From: Ensifer adhaerens
Lineage (GTDB): Bacteria; Pseudomonadota; Alphaproteobacteria; Rhizobiales; Rhizobiaceae
Direction of reading: 5' to 3'
Length of the DNA stretch: 64,000 bases
Assembly (NCBI RefSeq): GCF_001270265.1
Contig: NZ_LGAP01000033.1
Location: forward strand, 1-64,000
The notes below the pieces were generated by a model. The model had not been told where the DNA came from. It worked only from the letters and a program-made list of their open reading frames with translations, and did no database searches. The translations under genes and the position numbers were made by a program. Every line of letters starts with the position of its first letter. Positions within the stretch are counted from its first letter, which is position 1. Below are positions 19,115 through 27,842 of this stretch, in pieces.

Positions 19115-20023
19115 ATGAAAATCGCACTCGATCCCCATATGCATCGGCATTTGCCGCTGGATCAGCTTTGCCGCAAGGCGGCCGAGCTCGGCTACGACCA
19201 TATCGAACTGTCGCCGCGCGACGACTTCCTGCCCTGGTGGGTGCGGCCGCGGGCGCACAAGGAGCGCATCGCCGAGTTCAAGAAGGCCTTGAAAGACCAT
19301 GGCGTCAAGCTCGCATCGCTGCTGCCGATGTATCGCTGGGCAAGCCCGCATGAGGACGAGCGTCAGGCGGCGGTGCGCTACTGGAAGGAGGCGATCCGCA
19401 TTGCCGTCGAGATGGATTGCGACACCATGAATTCGGAGTTTGGCCGCGGGCCTTCGCCGGATCGCGGCCACCGGTCCAACTGCTGTGGCGGCATGCATAG
19501 CCATGAGCACAGCGAGGCCGCGTGGTGGCGGTCGATCGAGGAACTGGTGCCGGTCTTCGAAAAGGAGGGCGTGACGCTCAACATGGAGCCGCATCCGGAA
19601 GACTGGTGCGAGACGCTGCATCCGGCGATCGACATGCTGAAGACCATCGGCTCGAAGAACGTAAAATTCCTCTACTGCGCGCCGCATACCTTCTATTTCG
19701 GCGACGACATGGCAAAAATGATCCGCGATGCCGGACCGCTGATCGCCCATGTGCATGTCGCTGACACCTACAATCACAAGGCCTCCTCGGGCCTGCGCTA
19801 CATCGTCAACCCGCCGGGCGCCAAGGTGACGATCCACCAGCACATGGACATGTACCAGGGCGAGATCGACTGGGACGTGTTCTTCTCCTCGCTCGCCGAG
19901 GTCGGCTTCGACGGCATCGTCACGGCCTGCGTCTTCGGCTGGGAGGAAAGGGCCGACCAGTCCGGCCGCTTCATGCGCGCCGAGATCCAGAAATACGTCG
20001 ACAAGTACTGGAAGCGCGGCTGA
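19115..20023 (+). CDS. Sugar phosphate isomerase/epimerase (xylose-isomerase-like TIM barrel)
   Basis: 302 residues of AP-endonuclease-2/IolE-like TIM barrel. Metal-ligand motifs include NMEPHPEDW, the HVADTYNHK region and an unusual Cys/His-rich loop (NCCGGMHSHEHSE). GGAGGAGCACC precedes the ATG. First gene of a three-gene cassette (with the genes at 20063 and 21079) under the divergent LacI regulator. The set of two TIM-barrel isomerases plus a Gfo/Idh/MocA dehydrogenase resembles catabolism of inositols or rare sugars. The exact substrate is not known. Confidence 0.9.
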   Translation: MKIALDPHMHRHLPLDQLCRKAAELGYDHIELSPRDDFLPWWVRPRAHKERIAEFKKALKDHGVKLASLLPMYRWASPHEDERQAAVRYWKEAIRIAVEMDCDTMNSEFGRGPSPDRGHRSNCCGGMHSHEHSEAAWWRSIEELVPVFEKEGVTLNMEPHPEDWCETLHPAIDMLKTIGSKNVKFLYCAPHTFYFGDDMAKMIRDAGPLIAHVHVADTYNHKASSGLRYIVNPPGAKVTIHQHMDMYQGEIDWDVFFSSLAEVGFDGIVTACVFGWEERADQSGRFMRAEIQKYVDKYWKRG

Positions 20024-20062
20024 GGCCGAGCCCGCCACCATCACCGATCGAGGAATGAAGCC

Positions 20063-20983
20063 GTGAGCATCACGATCACGACCGCCCCCTGCTGCTGGGG
20101 CGTGGACGATGTCAACAATCCCAACCTGCCGGCCTGGAGCCGCGTGTTCGACGAGGCGGCCGCTGCCGGCTATGGCGGGCTGGAGCTCGGGCCCTACGGC
20201 TATGTGCCGCTCGACGACCGGCTGGTTGCCGCCGCACTTGCCGAGCGCAATCTGTTCATCGTCGCCGGCACGATCTTCGACGATCTGGTTTCGCGCGATA
20301 ATCGCGACAATCTTTTGCGCCAGACGGACGAGATCTGCGCCGTCATCACCAGGCTGCCGCAGCCGCCAAGGGTGCCCGGCCAGAGGTTTGCGACGCCCTA
20401 TCTCACCGTCATGGACTGGGGCCATGACGAGCGCGATTATGCAGCCGGGCATTTCGACCGCGCGCCTCGGCTTTCGGACGAGGCCTGGGCGGGCATGGTC
20501 ACCAACATCAAGGCGATCGCCGAGCGCGCCACCGGCTATGGCGTGCGCGCCGTGATCCATCCCCATGCCGGCGGCTATATCGAATTTGCCGACGAGATCG
20601 AGCGGATCGACCGCGACGTGCCGCAGGAGATCGCCGGCTTCTGCCTCGATACCGGCCACACTTTTTACGCCGGGATGGACCCGGTGGAGACGCTCCGGCG
20701 CTATGCCGACCGGCTCGACTATATCCATTTCAAGGATATCGATCAGACGGTGTTCGACCGGGTGATGGGCGAAAAAATCCGCTTCTTCGAGGCCTGCGCG
20801 GAAGGCGTCATGTGCCCGATCGGCCGCGGCGTCATCGACTATCCCGCCGTCAGGCGGGCGCTGGACGAGATCGATTACCACGGCTTCATCACGGTGGAGC
20901 AGGAGCGCGATCCGAGAAGCGTCGCGGGCAGCTTGGCGGACGTCAGGGAAAGCCGCGACTACCTCCGTTCGGTCGGCTTCTGA
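20063..20983 (+). CDS. Sugar phosphate isomerase/epimerase, IolE-like
   Basis: 306 residues. The N-terminus (CCWGVDDVNNPNLPAW, then AGYGGLELGPYGY) recalls myo-inosose dehydratase-type enzymes, and the metal-site phrases VIHPHAGGYIEF, FCLDTGHTFYAGMDP and YIHFKDI are present. It lies 39 bases after the preceding isomerase. It may dehydrate or isomerise a keto-sugar or inosose produced by the dehydrogenase encoded next. Family-level confidence only. Confidence 0.9.
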   Translation: MSITITTAPCCWGVDDVNNPNLPAWSRVFDEAAAAGYGGLELGPYGYVPLDDRLVAAALAERNLFIVAGTIFDDLVSRDNRDNLLRQTDEICAVITRLPQPPRVPGQRFATPYLTVMDWGHDERDYAAGHFDRAPRLSDEAWAGMVTNIKAIAERATGYGVRAVIHPHAGGYIEFADEIERIDRDVPQEIAGFCLDTGHTFYAGMDPVETLRRYADRLDYIHFKDIDQTVFDRVMGEKIRFFEACAEGVMCPIGRGVIDYPAVRRALDEIDYHGFITVEQERDPRSVAGSLADVRESRDYLRSVGF

Positions 20984-21078
20984 ACTGTAATTCGCACGCC
21001 CGGTGCTGTTCAAACATTTGATTTTACGCACGTCGGTGCCGTGCCGCACGCCATGCGTCATAGACAGGAAACAAGATC

Positions 21079-22242
21079 ATGACGGAAACCAAGAGTAGGC
21101 CGATCCGCTGGGCGATGGTGGGTGGCGGCCGCGGCAGCCAGATCGGCTCGATCCACCGCTCGGCAGCACTCCGGGACAACACGTTCGAGCTGGTGGCCGG
21201 CGCCTTCGACATCGATGCCGAGCGCGGCCGTGCCTTCGGCGTCGATCTCGGCCTCGACGCAGCGCGCAGCTATGCCGACTATGCGACGATGTTTGCCGCC
21301 GAGGCGAGGCGGCCCGACGGCATCGAGGCCGTGTCGATCGCCACGCCCAACAACACCCACTTTTCCATCTGCAAGGCGGCGCTGGAGCACGACCTGCATG
21401 TGGTCTGCGAAAAGCCGCTCTGCTTTACTGTCGCAGAGGCTGAGGAACTGAAGGCGCTGTCTGAGGCACGTGGCCGCATCGTCGGCGTCACCTATGGTTA
21501 TGCCGGCCACCAGATGATCGAGCAGGCCCGCGCCATGGTGCGGCATGGCGACCTCGGCGAGATCCGCATCGTCAACCTGCAATTTGCCCATGGCTTTCAC
21601 AGTGCGGCGGTCGAGGAGCAGAACCCGTCGACCCGCTGGCGCGTCGACCCGAAATTTGCCGGGCCGAGCTATGTGCTCGGCGATGTCGGAACGCACCCGC
21701 TCTACATCTCCGAGGTGATCCTGCCGCATCTGAAGATCAAGCGGCTGATGTGTGCCCGCCAGAGCTTCGTCAAGAGCCGGGCGCCGCTTGAAGACAACGC
21801 GGTGACCCTGATGGAATACGACAACGGCGCGATCGCCACTGTCTGGTCGAGCGCCGTCAATGCCGGCTCGATGCACGGGCAGAAGGTGCGCATCGTCGGC
21901 TCGAAGGCCAGCATCGAATGGTGGGACGAGCGGCCGAACCAGCTCTCCTATGAGATCCAGGGCGAGCCGGTGCGGATCCTCGAGCGCGGCATGGACTATC
22001 TCTACCCGCAAGCCCGCATCGACGACCGCATCGGCGGCGGCCACCCGGAAGGCCTGTTCGAGGCCTGGGCCAATCTCTATCGCCGCTTCGGCCTGGCGAT
22101 CAGCGGCAAGCGGGGCCTTGCGCCCGAGGGGCTCGAAGACCTCAATTTCCCCGGTGTCGATGCCGGGCTCGAGGGCGTGCGCTGGGTGGAAAACTGCGTG
22201 CGCTCGGCGGACGCCGGCGGCATCTGGGTGGATTACCGCTGA
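21079..22242 (+). CDS. Gfo/Idh/MocA family dehydrogenase
   Basis: 387 residues. The N-terminal Rossmann fold has MVGGGRGSQIG, and the family EKPLC motif containing the catalytic lysine is near residue 114. The C-terminal alpha/beta substrate domain includes GDVGTHPLYISE. These NAD(P)-dependent enzymes oxidise inositols or sugars. It ends the LacI-controlled cassette. No ABC or other transporter gene belongs to the cassette in this window. Confidence 0.92.
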   Translation: MTETKSRPIRWAMVGGGRGSQIGSIHRSAALRDNTFELVAGAFDIDAERGRAFGVDLGLDAARSYADYATMFAAEARRPDGIEAVSIATPNNTHFSICKAALEHDLHVVCEKPLCFTVAEAEELKALSEARGRIVGVTYGYAGHQMIEQARAMVRHGDLGEIRIVNLQFAHGFHSAAVEEQNPSTRWRVDPKFAGPSYVLGDVGTHPLYISEVILPHLKIKRLMCARQSFVKSRAPLEDNAVTLMEYDNGAIATVWSSAVNAGSMHGQKVRIVGSKASIEWWDERPNQLSYEIQGEPVRILERGMDYLYPQARIDDRIGGGHPEGLFEAWANLYRRFGLAISGKRGLAPEGLEDLNFPGVDAGLEGVRWVENCVRSADAGGIWVDYR

Positions 22243-22305
22243 GGCGGGGGCGTTCGCGACAGGTGGGTCTGCGCCTAAACCAAGGCGCAGACCTGCCTAT
22301 GTCGA

Positions 22306-22689
22306 TCAGCGAAGGGGTGTGCAGCCCTTGACGTGAGGCGCCTTGACGCGGCCTGCCTGAAGGTCGCTCCAGAGCGGCAGTGACGGATCGGGACCGCCCA
22401 ACGACGCCTCAAAGGTGGCCCGATCCAGCTTGACCAGGCGCCCGCCCGAGGTGATGCTCACCAACTGCTTCTTGTTCACGACGGCTATGCTGACATTCAT
22501 CCGGCAGAAAAACTGCTTGTCGCCGTTCGACGCCACCCAGCCTTGCGAACCGGCCTTGTTCTTCGTGAGTTTGCTGACCTTGTAGCCCTGCCGTTCGAGC
22601 TGGGCCAAGGATTCCGCCTTGGCCAGGCCCGGCATGAGGGCAAAGCCAATCACCGTGGCGGCGAGCAATTGCTTGACTGAAATGAACAT
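22306..22689 (-). CDS. Secreted hypothetical protein
   Basis: 127 residues with a clear signal peptide (basic start, hydrophobic ATVIGFALMPG, cleavage after AKA near residue 25). The mature part is small and basic and contains two cysteines (FFCRM and KGCTP) that could form a disulfide. No family is recognised. It is convergent with the dehydrogenase gene and divergent from the LysE gene. The 312 bases at 22690-23001 hold no supported gene. Confidence 0.75.
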   Translation of the reverse strand: MFISVKQLLAATVIGFALMPGLAKAESLAQLERQGYKVSKLTKNKAGSQGWVASNGDKQFFCRMNVSIAVVNKKQLVSITSGGRLVKLDRATFEASLGGPDPSLPLWSDLQAGRVKAPHVKGCTPLR

Positions 22690-23001
22690 CGAGTTTCAAC
22701 CCCTGATTACAACATGACGCCGTCCTCTACGTCCAACGGGTTCGGAGTACAACTTGGATTTGTCACGTTGCTTAACGTCGAAAGCCGGACGGAGCCATCG
22801 GGTCCATTCCTCGTGCGCGCGGCAGGAAGACGGGAGTGCCCGCGGTGGCGGAAACCACAATCGTTGGACACCAGCAGCAGGCTTTGCGGAATGCGGGCGC
22901 TGCATTGCCAATATGGTGCGTTGTGCCGTTTTTCGCTCCGGCCTTGCCATTCCGGCGAATCCGGCTAAACCGAAATTCCGGCCACTTCAAAGGATGATGT
23001 C

Positions 23002-23634
23002 ATGCCGGATTTCTCCACGCTTCTACTTTTCGCCGCCGCCTCGCTGGTGCTGACCGCCACGCCTGGTCCCGATATGCTGCTGATCGCTTCACGCAGCGTC
23101 AGCCAGGGGCAGGGGGCGGGGTTCCTCACCTATGCCGGCATCGCGCTCGGCACCTATTGCCACGCGCTTGCCGCGGCGCTCGGGCTGTCGCAGCTGATTG
23201 CCACCGTGCCGATCGCCTATGAGATCGTGCGCTGGGCCGGCTGCGCCTATCTGCTCTATCTCGCCTTTAAGACCCTGCGTTCGCAGGCGATCGACTTTTC
23301 GCCGACCTCATCATTGAAACGCCTGTCGCTCAGGCGGATTTTTGGCGAGGGACTTTTGACCAACCTGCTCAATCCGAAGATGGCGCTGTTCGTGCTGGCG
23401 CTGTTTCCGCAGTTCATCCGGCCCGAAAACGGCGCGATGATCGTGCAGACGCTGGTGCTGGCAACGGTGCTGAACGGCATCGGCTTTCTGGTCAATGGCG
23501 CGGTGATCCTGCTCGGCGGCCAGATCCGCAGCCGGCTCACGGCACCCGCCCGCTTCCGGAAGTTGCCGCAATACCTGCTCGCCACCGTCTTTGCCGGACT
23601 GGCTTGCCGGCTGGCGCTGGGGGCCAGGAACTGA
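23002..23634 (+). CDS. LysE family translocator
   Basis: 210 residues with ATPGPDMLLIASRSVSQG near residue 20 (the LysE/RhtB signature) and six membrane helices. NLLNPKMALFVLALFPQF is the family central motif. Inner-membrane export of an amino acid or related compound is expected. It stands alone; the next gene encodes the MarR-GNAT fusion in the same direction, separated by a strong operator palindrome. Confidence 0.93.
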   Translation: MPDFSTLLLFAAASLVLTATPGPDMLLIASRSVSQGQGAGFLTYAGIALGTYCHALAAALGLSQLIATVPIAYEIVRWAGCAYLLYLAFKTLRSQAIDFSPTSSLKRLSLRRIFGEGLLTNLLNPKMALFVLALFPQFIRPENGAMIVQTLVLATVLNGIGFLVNGAVILLGGQIRSRLTAPARFRKLPQYLLATVFAGLACRLALGARN

Positions 23635-23761
23635 AGCAGTTGCCCGAAGGTGTGCCGCGGTTTCGCGGCAGCGGTATGCGTGAAGGAATGCAGGCCGCTG
23701 AACCGATGCACAGGCTCCGGGATCGTAACTGGACACTTCAGGCGCCTCGTGCCCGCACGGC

Positions 23762-23803
23762 AAGTTGACTCAATCAACAAATCGTTGTTGATTGAGTCAA
23801 CTT
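23762..23803. promoter_or_regulatory. 19-bp-arm palindrome upstream of the MarR-GNAT gene
   Basis: Perfect arms AAGTTGACTCAATCAACAA and TTGTTGATTGAGTCAACTT surround ATCG. The TTGACTCAATCAA half resembles MarR-type sites. It ends 16 bases before the ATG, so binding would block transcription start or elongation; autoregulation is the simple reading. Confidence 0.8.
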
Positions 23804-23819
23804 AGGCTGGATCACCTCC

Positions 23820-24755
23820 ATGACACTCACCAACGATCACCCTGACGTGGCGGCGCTGCGCGCCTTCAACCGCCTCTATACCAACCGCCTGGGCCTCTTG
23901 AACGCCCATCTCGACCAGAGCCCGTTCACGCTCACCGAAGCCCGCATCCTCTACGAGCTTGCCCATCGCGAAGAGCCGACGGCAGCCGAGTTGATGCGGA
24001 TACTCCAGGTCGACCGCGCCCAGCTGAGCCGCACGCTGAAGCGGTTCGCCGATCGTGGCCTGGTCGAAAAGTCGGAGCATCCGGAGGGCGGCCGCCGCCA
24101 GCCACTCTCGCTCACGCTGGCCGGACGCACGACCTTCGCAGCCCTGGAGCAGAACACCCGTCAGGCCATCGGCGCGCTGCTCGATACCTTGCCATCGACC
24201 GAGCGCAAGCGGCTGATCGCGGCCACCGGCATTGTCAGCGAGGTCCTTGGGGAAAGGGCCGGAGGGGAGTTGCTGCTGCGCGATCTGAAGCCGGGCGATC
24301 TCGGCTGGATCATCCATCGCCAGACCGTTCTCTATGTTGAGGAGTATGGCTGGAACCAGGAGTATGAGGCGCTCGCCGCGCGCATCCTTGCGGATTTCGT
24401 AAAATCCTTCGACCCGAGCCGCGAGGCCGCCTGGATTGCCGAGATCGACGGCCGCATCGTCGGCTCGATCTTTCTCGTGGCAAGCGACAAGCCCGGCGTC
24501 GCCAAGCTCAGGCTGCTCTATGTGGAGCCGGATGCGCGCGGCCGCGGCGTCGGGGCGGCACTGGTTGCCGCCTGCATCGACCGCGCCCGCGCGGTCGGCT
24601 ATCACACGCTGGTGTTGTGGACCAACAGCGTGCTGACTTCTGCCCGGCGCATCTACGAGCGCGCCGGCTTCACGCTCACCGAGGAGGCGCCGCACCATTC
24701 CTTCGGCAAGGATCTGGTGGGGCAGACCTGGTCGCTCGATCTTAAGCAGGGTTGA
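23820..24755 (+). CDS. MarR-GNAT fusion: helix-turn-helix regulator with acetyltransferase domain
   Basis: 311 residues. The MarR winged helix occupies about 1-145 (PTAAELMRILQVDRAQLSRTLKRFADRGLV). The GNAT domain occupies about 155-311, with the acetyl-CoA loop VEPDARGRGVGAALVAACI. The fusion is a known architecture whose enzymatic target is undefined. The leader contains no Shine-Dalgarno; instead GGCTGGATCACCTCC directly before the ATG is identical to the 16S rRNA 3' end itself. Confidence 0.92.
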   Translation: MTLTNDHPDVAALRAFNRLYTNRLGLLNAHLDQSPFTLTEARILYELAHREEPTAAELMRILQVDRAQLSRTLKRFADRGLVEKSEHPEGGRRQPLSLTLAGRTTFAALEQNTRQAIGALLDTLPSTERKRLIAATGIVSEVLGERAGGELLLRDLKPGDLGWIIHRQTVLYVEEYGWNQEYEALAARILADFVKSFDPSREAAWIAEIDGRIVGSIFLVASDKPGVAKLRLLYVEPDARGRGVGAALVAACIDRARAVGYHTLVLWTNSVLTSARRIYERAGFTLTEEAPHHSFGKDLVGQTWSLDLKQG

Positions 24756-25114
24756 AACGGGAGCCGGTTTGTGGCCGATAGGCGGCACACGCCATCCGGT
24801 GACGCCGCCCGGTTCCCATCCACCAACCCGCATGGCGGGTTGACGGCGCGTTTGCTGCGCCTGCGGCAGATCCGCTCGGGGCAGCGGCCGCATATCCGGT
24901 CGCGACTGCCTTCGCCGGATCGGCTCGATCGCTGGTGCTGCCGGCTGGAAACGAAAGCGCCACCGTCTGAAACGCGGACCCTGCGGTTTGAGGGCGAACA
25001 CGCGGAATCAGCGATGGGTGGGTTGAGATGGCGCTTGGCAAGGGTTATCTGGTGCCAACCGCAGACGCCCCCTCGGGCGGACTCCCCTCAGAAAACCACA
25101 AGGCGCATCCCGGC

Positions 25115-26041
25115 ATGATCCCAGATTTCCTCGTCACCCACTCCGGTGGCTTCCATGCCGATGAGCTCATGTCGAGCGTCATCCTGACCCGGCTGTTCCC
25201 TGAGGCGCGTATCGTTCGCAGCCGGGCGCCGGAGTGGATCACAGCGGGCATCGACCGCATCATCTACGACGTCGGCGGCGCCTATGACGCCGCAGTGGGC
25301 ATTTTCGATCACCACCAGCGCGGCGCCCCGCTGCGCGAAGACGGCCAGCCCTACAGCTCGTTCGGCCTGATCTGGAAGCACTATGGCCGCGATTATCTCG
25401 CCGCCGCTGATGTCCCGGAGGCGCATGTCGAGGCGGTGCACGCCTCGTTCGACAAGAGCTTCGTGCTGCCGGTCGATCTGGTGGACAATGGCGCGCTCAG
25501 CCCGTCCGTTGCCGGGCCGCTGGCCGGGCTGACGCTGCCGGCGCTTCTGGAAACGCTAAAGCCCGTTTTCGATGAGACCGACCCGCAAGCCGATGACCGC
25601 GCCTTCCATTCCGCGCTCGCGATCGCCCGGAGTTTCGTCGAGGCAAGCATCGGGCGCAGCGCCGCAAAGTTGCGGGCCGAGGCCGTCGTGCACCAGGCGA
25701 TCGTCGATACCGGCGAAGGCCGCGTGCTGGAGCTTCCGATGGGAATGCCGTTCCGCCCCGCCATCGTCAAGGCGGGCGCCGATCACCTGCTGTTCGTCGT
25801 TCACCCGCGCGACAAGGACTGGTGCCTGACCGGCATCCGTCGCGCCGACGAGGGCTTCGAGCTGCGCGCCGACCTGCCTGCCGCCTGGGCCGGCCTCACC
25901 AATGGCGACCTGGAGGCCGCCTGTGGCATCAAGGGCGCAACCTTCTGCCACAACGGCCGCTTCATCGCCGCCGCCAGCACCCGCGAGGCGGCACTTGCCA
26001 TGGCGGAGCTGGCGGTGACGGAGGCTGTTGCCGCCGGGTGA
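25115..26041 (+). CDS. MYG1 family protein (DHH-like metal-dependent phosphohydrolase)
   Basis: 308 residues. Family motifs THSGGFHADELMSSVIL (residues 8-24) and GIFDHHQRG are both intact, and CGIKGATFCHNGRF ends the protein as in other MYG1 members. MYG1 proteins bind metals and have been described as exonucleases in mitochondria; bacterial roles are unknown. The ATG at 25115 puts the first motif at the family position; the longer frame from 25028 adds 29 unrelated residues. It is followed 52 bases later by the arginase-like gene. The region 24756-25114 shows no gene. Confidence 0.88.
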   Translation: MIPDFLVTHSGGFHADELMSSVILTRLFPEARIVRSRAPEWITAGIDRIIYDVGGAYDAAVGIFDHHQRGAPLREDGQPYSSFGLIWKHYGRDYLAAADVPEAHVEAVHASFDKSFVLPVDLVDNGALSPSVAGPLAGLTLPALLETLKPVFDETDPQADDRAFHSALAIARSFVEASIGRSAAKLRAEAVVHQAIVDTGEGRVLELPMGMPFRPAIVKAGADHLLFVVHPRDKDWCLTGIRRADEGFELRADLPAAWAGLTNGDLEAACGIKGATFCHNGRFIAAASTREAALAMAELAVTEAVAAG

Positions 26042-26093
26042 GGGTTGGGTCGACAGCCCAAAGATACTCTGGACGAAGGATGAGGGCGTTCAA

Positions 26094-26912
26094 ATGAGCA
26101 TCGCATATACGGTTTTTCAGGGACGTGCAGGGGACCACAATGATCTCGCAATGCCGGGAGCGAGAGCCCTCGGCGAAGCGCTGGAGCGGACAACGGGTAT
26201 CCAGCCCGTCGTGATCGGCAAGCCCGAACCGGCTCTGAACATCGGCTGGGGCACCGAACTGGATGCCGCGATGCCAGCACTTCGCCAGGTGCAGGCAAGG
26301 TTTGACGCGGTATTCGCCAGCGGCGCCGTTTCGATCGCCGCGACCAGCCGCTGCGCCGTTTCATTGGCGACGTTGCCTGCCGTTGCAAAACACCATCCTT
26401 CGGCCTGCATCGTCTGGTTCGATTCCCATGCCGACCTGAATACGCCCGAGGCCACGACGACCGGCTACCTCGGCGGCCTCGCCCTTGCCGGCCCCGCCGG
26501 ACTTTGGGAGTCCGGTCTCGGGACAGGGCTCGGGCTGGACCAGATCGTTCTGGTCGGCCAGCGCGACCTCGATCCATTCGAAGAGGACCTGATCGAACGC
26601 CACGCGATCCCGCATATCAAGCCGCAGGACGACCTCGTGGCGGGCCTGCAGAAGGCGATCGCCGGCCGGCCGGTTTATGTGCATCTCGATTGCGACGTCC
26701 TGAACCCGGGCATCGTCCCCACCGACTATGTGCATGAAGGCGGACTGTCGCTGGACGACCTGCGCCGCTGCTGCGAGGTGATCGCCCGGCATCCCGTGAT
26801 CGGTATCGAGATTGCGGAGTTCCAGAATTCCTGGACGCCGAACGGCGAGGCTGTGTCGCCTCAACCGCTGCTGGATGCGCTTGAGCCGATCCTGTCCAAG
26901 CGACAGGCTTGA
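26094..26912 (+). CDS. Arginase/agmatinase superfamily protein with altered first metal motif
   Basis: 272 residues. Motifs DSHADLN (residues 110-116) and HLDCDVLNPG (about 195-205) provide most manganese ligands of the ureohydrolase fold, and EIAEFQ completes the third motif. The usual GGDHS motif reads SGAVS, so its metal-binding histidine seems to be missing. Arginases, agmatinases, formimidoylglutamases and guanidinases share this fold; the change argues for caution about activity. It probably shares a transcript with MYG1. Confidence 0.85.
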   Translation: MSIAYTVFQGRAGDHNDLAMPGARALGEALERTTGIQPVVIGKPEPALNIGWGTELDAAMPALRQVQARFDAVFASGAVSIAATSRCAVSLATLPAVAKHHPSACIVWFDSHADLNTPEATTTGYLGGLALAGPAGLWESGLGTGLGLDQIVLVGQRDLDPFEEDLIERHAIPHIKPQDDLVAGLQKAIAGRPVYVHLDCDVLNPGIVPTDYVHEGGLSLDDLRRCCEVIARHPVIGIEIAEFQNSWTPNGEAVSPQPLLDALEPILSKRQA

Positions 26913-26943
26913 GCGGCGGCAACAGGCCTGGCGGTAGGGCAGC

Positions 26944-27810
26944 TTAAAAGGTGAGTACGCCGTCGACGCAGGTGACGCACGATCCGCCGACGCTGACTTG
27001 CCCTTGCGCGCCAATCGAAATCGCAACCTTCCCGTCTCGGCCAACGCATCGCCCTTGAGACGCAACATACATGGAAGCGAAAGGGACGAGGCCCCGTTGA
27101 GTTCTGAAGACAGCCACGCTCCCGTTACCGCTTCCGCAGACAGGGTCTTCATCGACGCCGCATGATGGGGCGAAAGAGCGAACCTCGATGTCATCTCCCA
27201 AGCCAGACTGCTTCCCGAACACGGTGATGCCTGTGGCGCCCAGCTTTCGCTCGAACTTCGCCGAGCGCGCGAAATCTGGCGTCAGCGTCGATACGATCGA
27301 TGCATCGGCGACAGCCGCAACGATCCAGACTGCACCGACGTCGATAACTGCTGGTGCATGCTCTTTCAGCACCGGGTGACCAAGGATCGCTTCCAATTCC
27401 ACGATCTCTTCGAGGGTTAGGTCACGTGTCTGAGCGGGTGGCAGATCCAAGGTGATTTTTCGATCATGACCCTCCTCCTGGACCTTGATGGTCACGAGCC
27501 CCACACCGCATTCCTGCACAAGCAGGCCGTCGCGGGGGACCGCCCATCCAGCTTCGATGATTGCGTGAGCGCTGCCTAAAGTCGGATGACCGGCAAAAGG
27601 CAACTCGCTGCGAGGCGTGAAAATACGCAAGAGATAGTCGGCCTCAGCACTTTGAGCCGGAAGCACGAAGGTAGTCTCGGAGAGGTTCGTCCATCTCGCA
27701 ATCGACTGCATTTCGTCATCGGCAAGACCTTCCGCGTCCAAAACGACGGCAACAGGATTGCCGAGCGTCGGCTTGGTGGTGAAGGCATCTACAACTTTGT
27801 ATTTCCTCAT
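26944..27810 (-). CDS. PhzF family isomerase/epimerase
   Basis: 288 residues. The N-terminal half begins VVDAFTTKPTLGNPVAVV, and the catalytic glutamate lies in NLSETTFVL at residue 45, the same position as in PhzF. The second half has CGVDEDPVCGSGNGSVAVF. These proteins have the diaminopimelate-epimerase fold and catalyse proton shifts on small acids; most substrates are unknown. Last gene of a three-gene operon (amidotransferase, racemase, PhzF) with gaps of about 30 bases. Confidence 0.92.
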   Translation of the reverse strand: MRKYKVVDAFTTKPTLGNPVAVVLDAEGLADDEMQSIARWTNLSETTFVLPAQSAEADYLLRIFTPRSELPFAGHPTLGSAHAIIEAGWAVPRDGLLVQECGVGLVTIKVQEEGHDRKITLDLPPAQTRDLTLEEIVELEAILGHPVLKEHAPAVIDVGAVWIVAAVADASIVSTLTPDFARSAKFERKLGATGITVFGKQSGLGDDIEVRSFAPSCGVDEDPVCGSGNGSVAVFRTQRGLVPFASMYVASQGRCVGRDGKVAISIGAQGQVSVGGSCVTCVDGVLTF

Positions 27811-27842
27811 TATCTCTTTCCCTAAGAGTTATTGAAAAACGA

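Noticed and set aside
18983-21061. A 692-codon minus-strand frame opposite the two isomerase genes
   Set aside because: Antisense of two well-supported TIM-barrel genes; low-complexity composition and no family motif.
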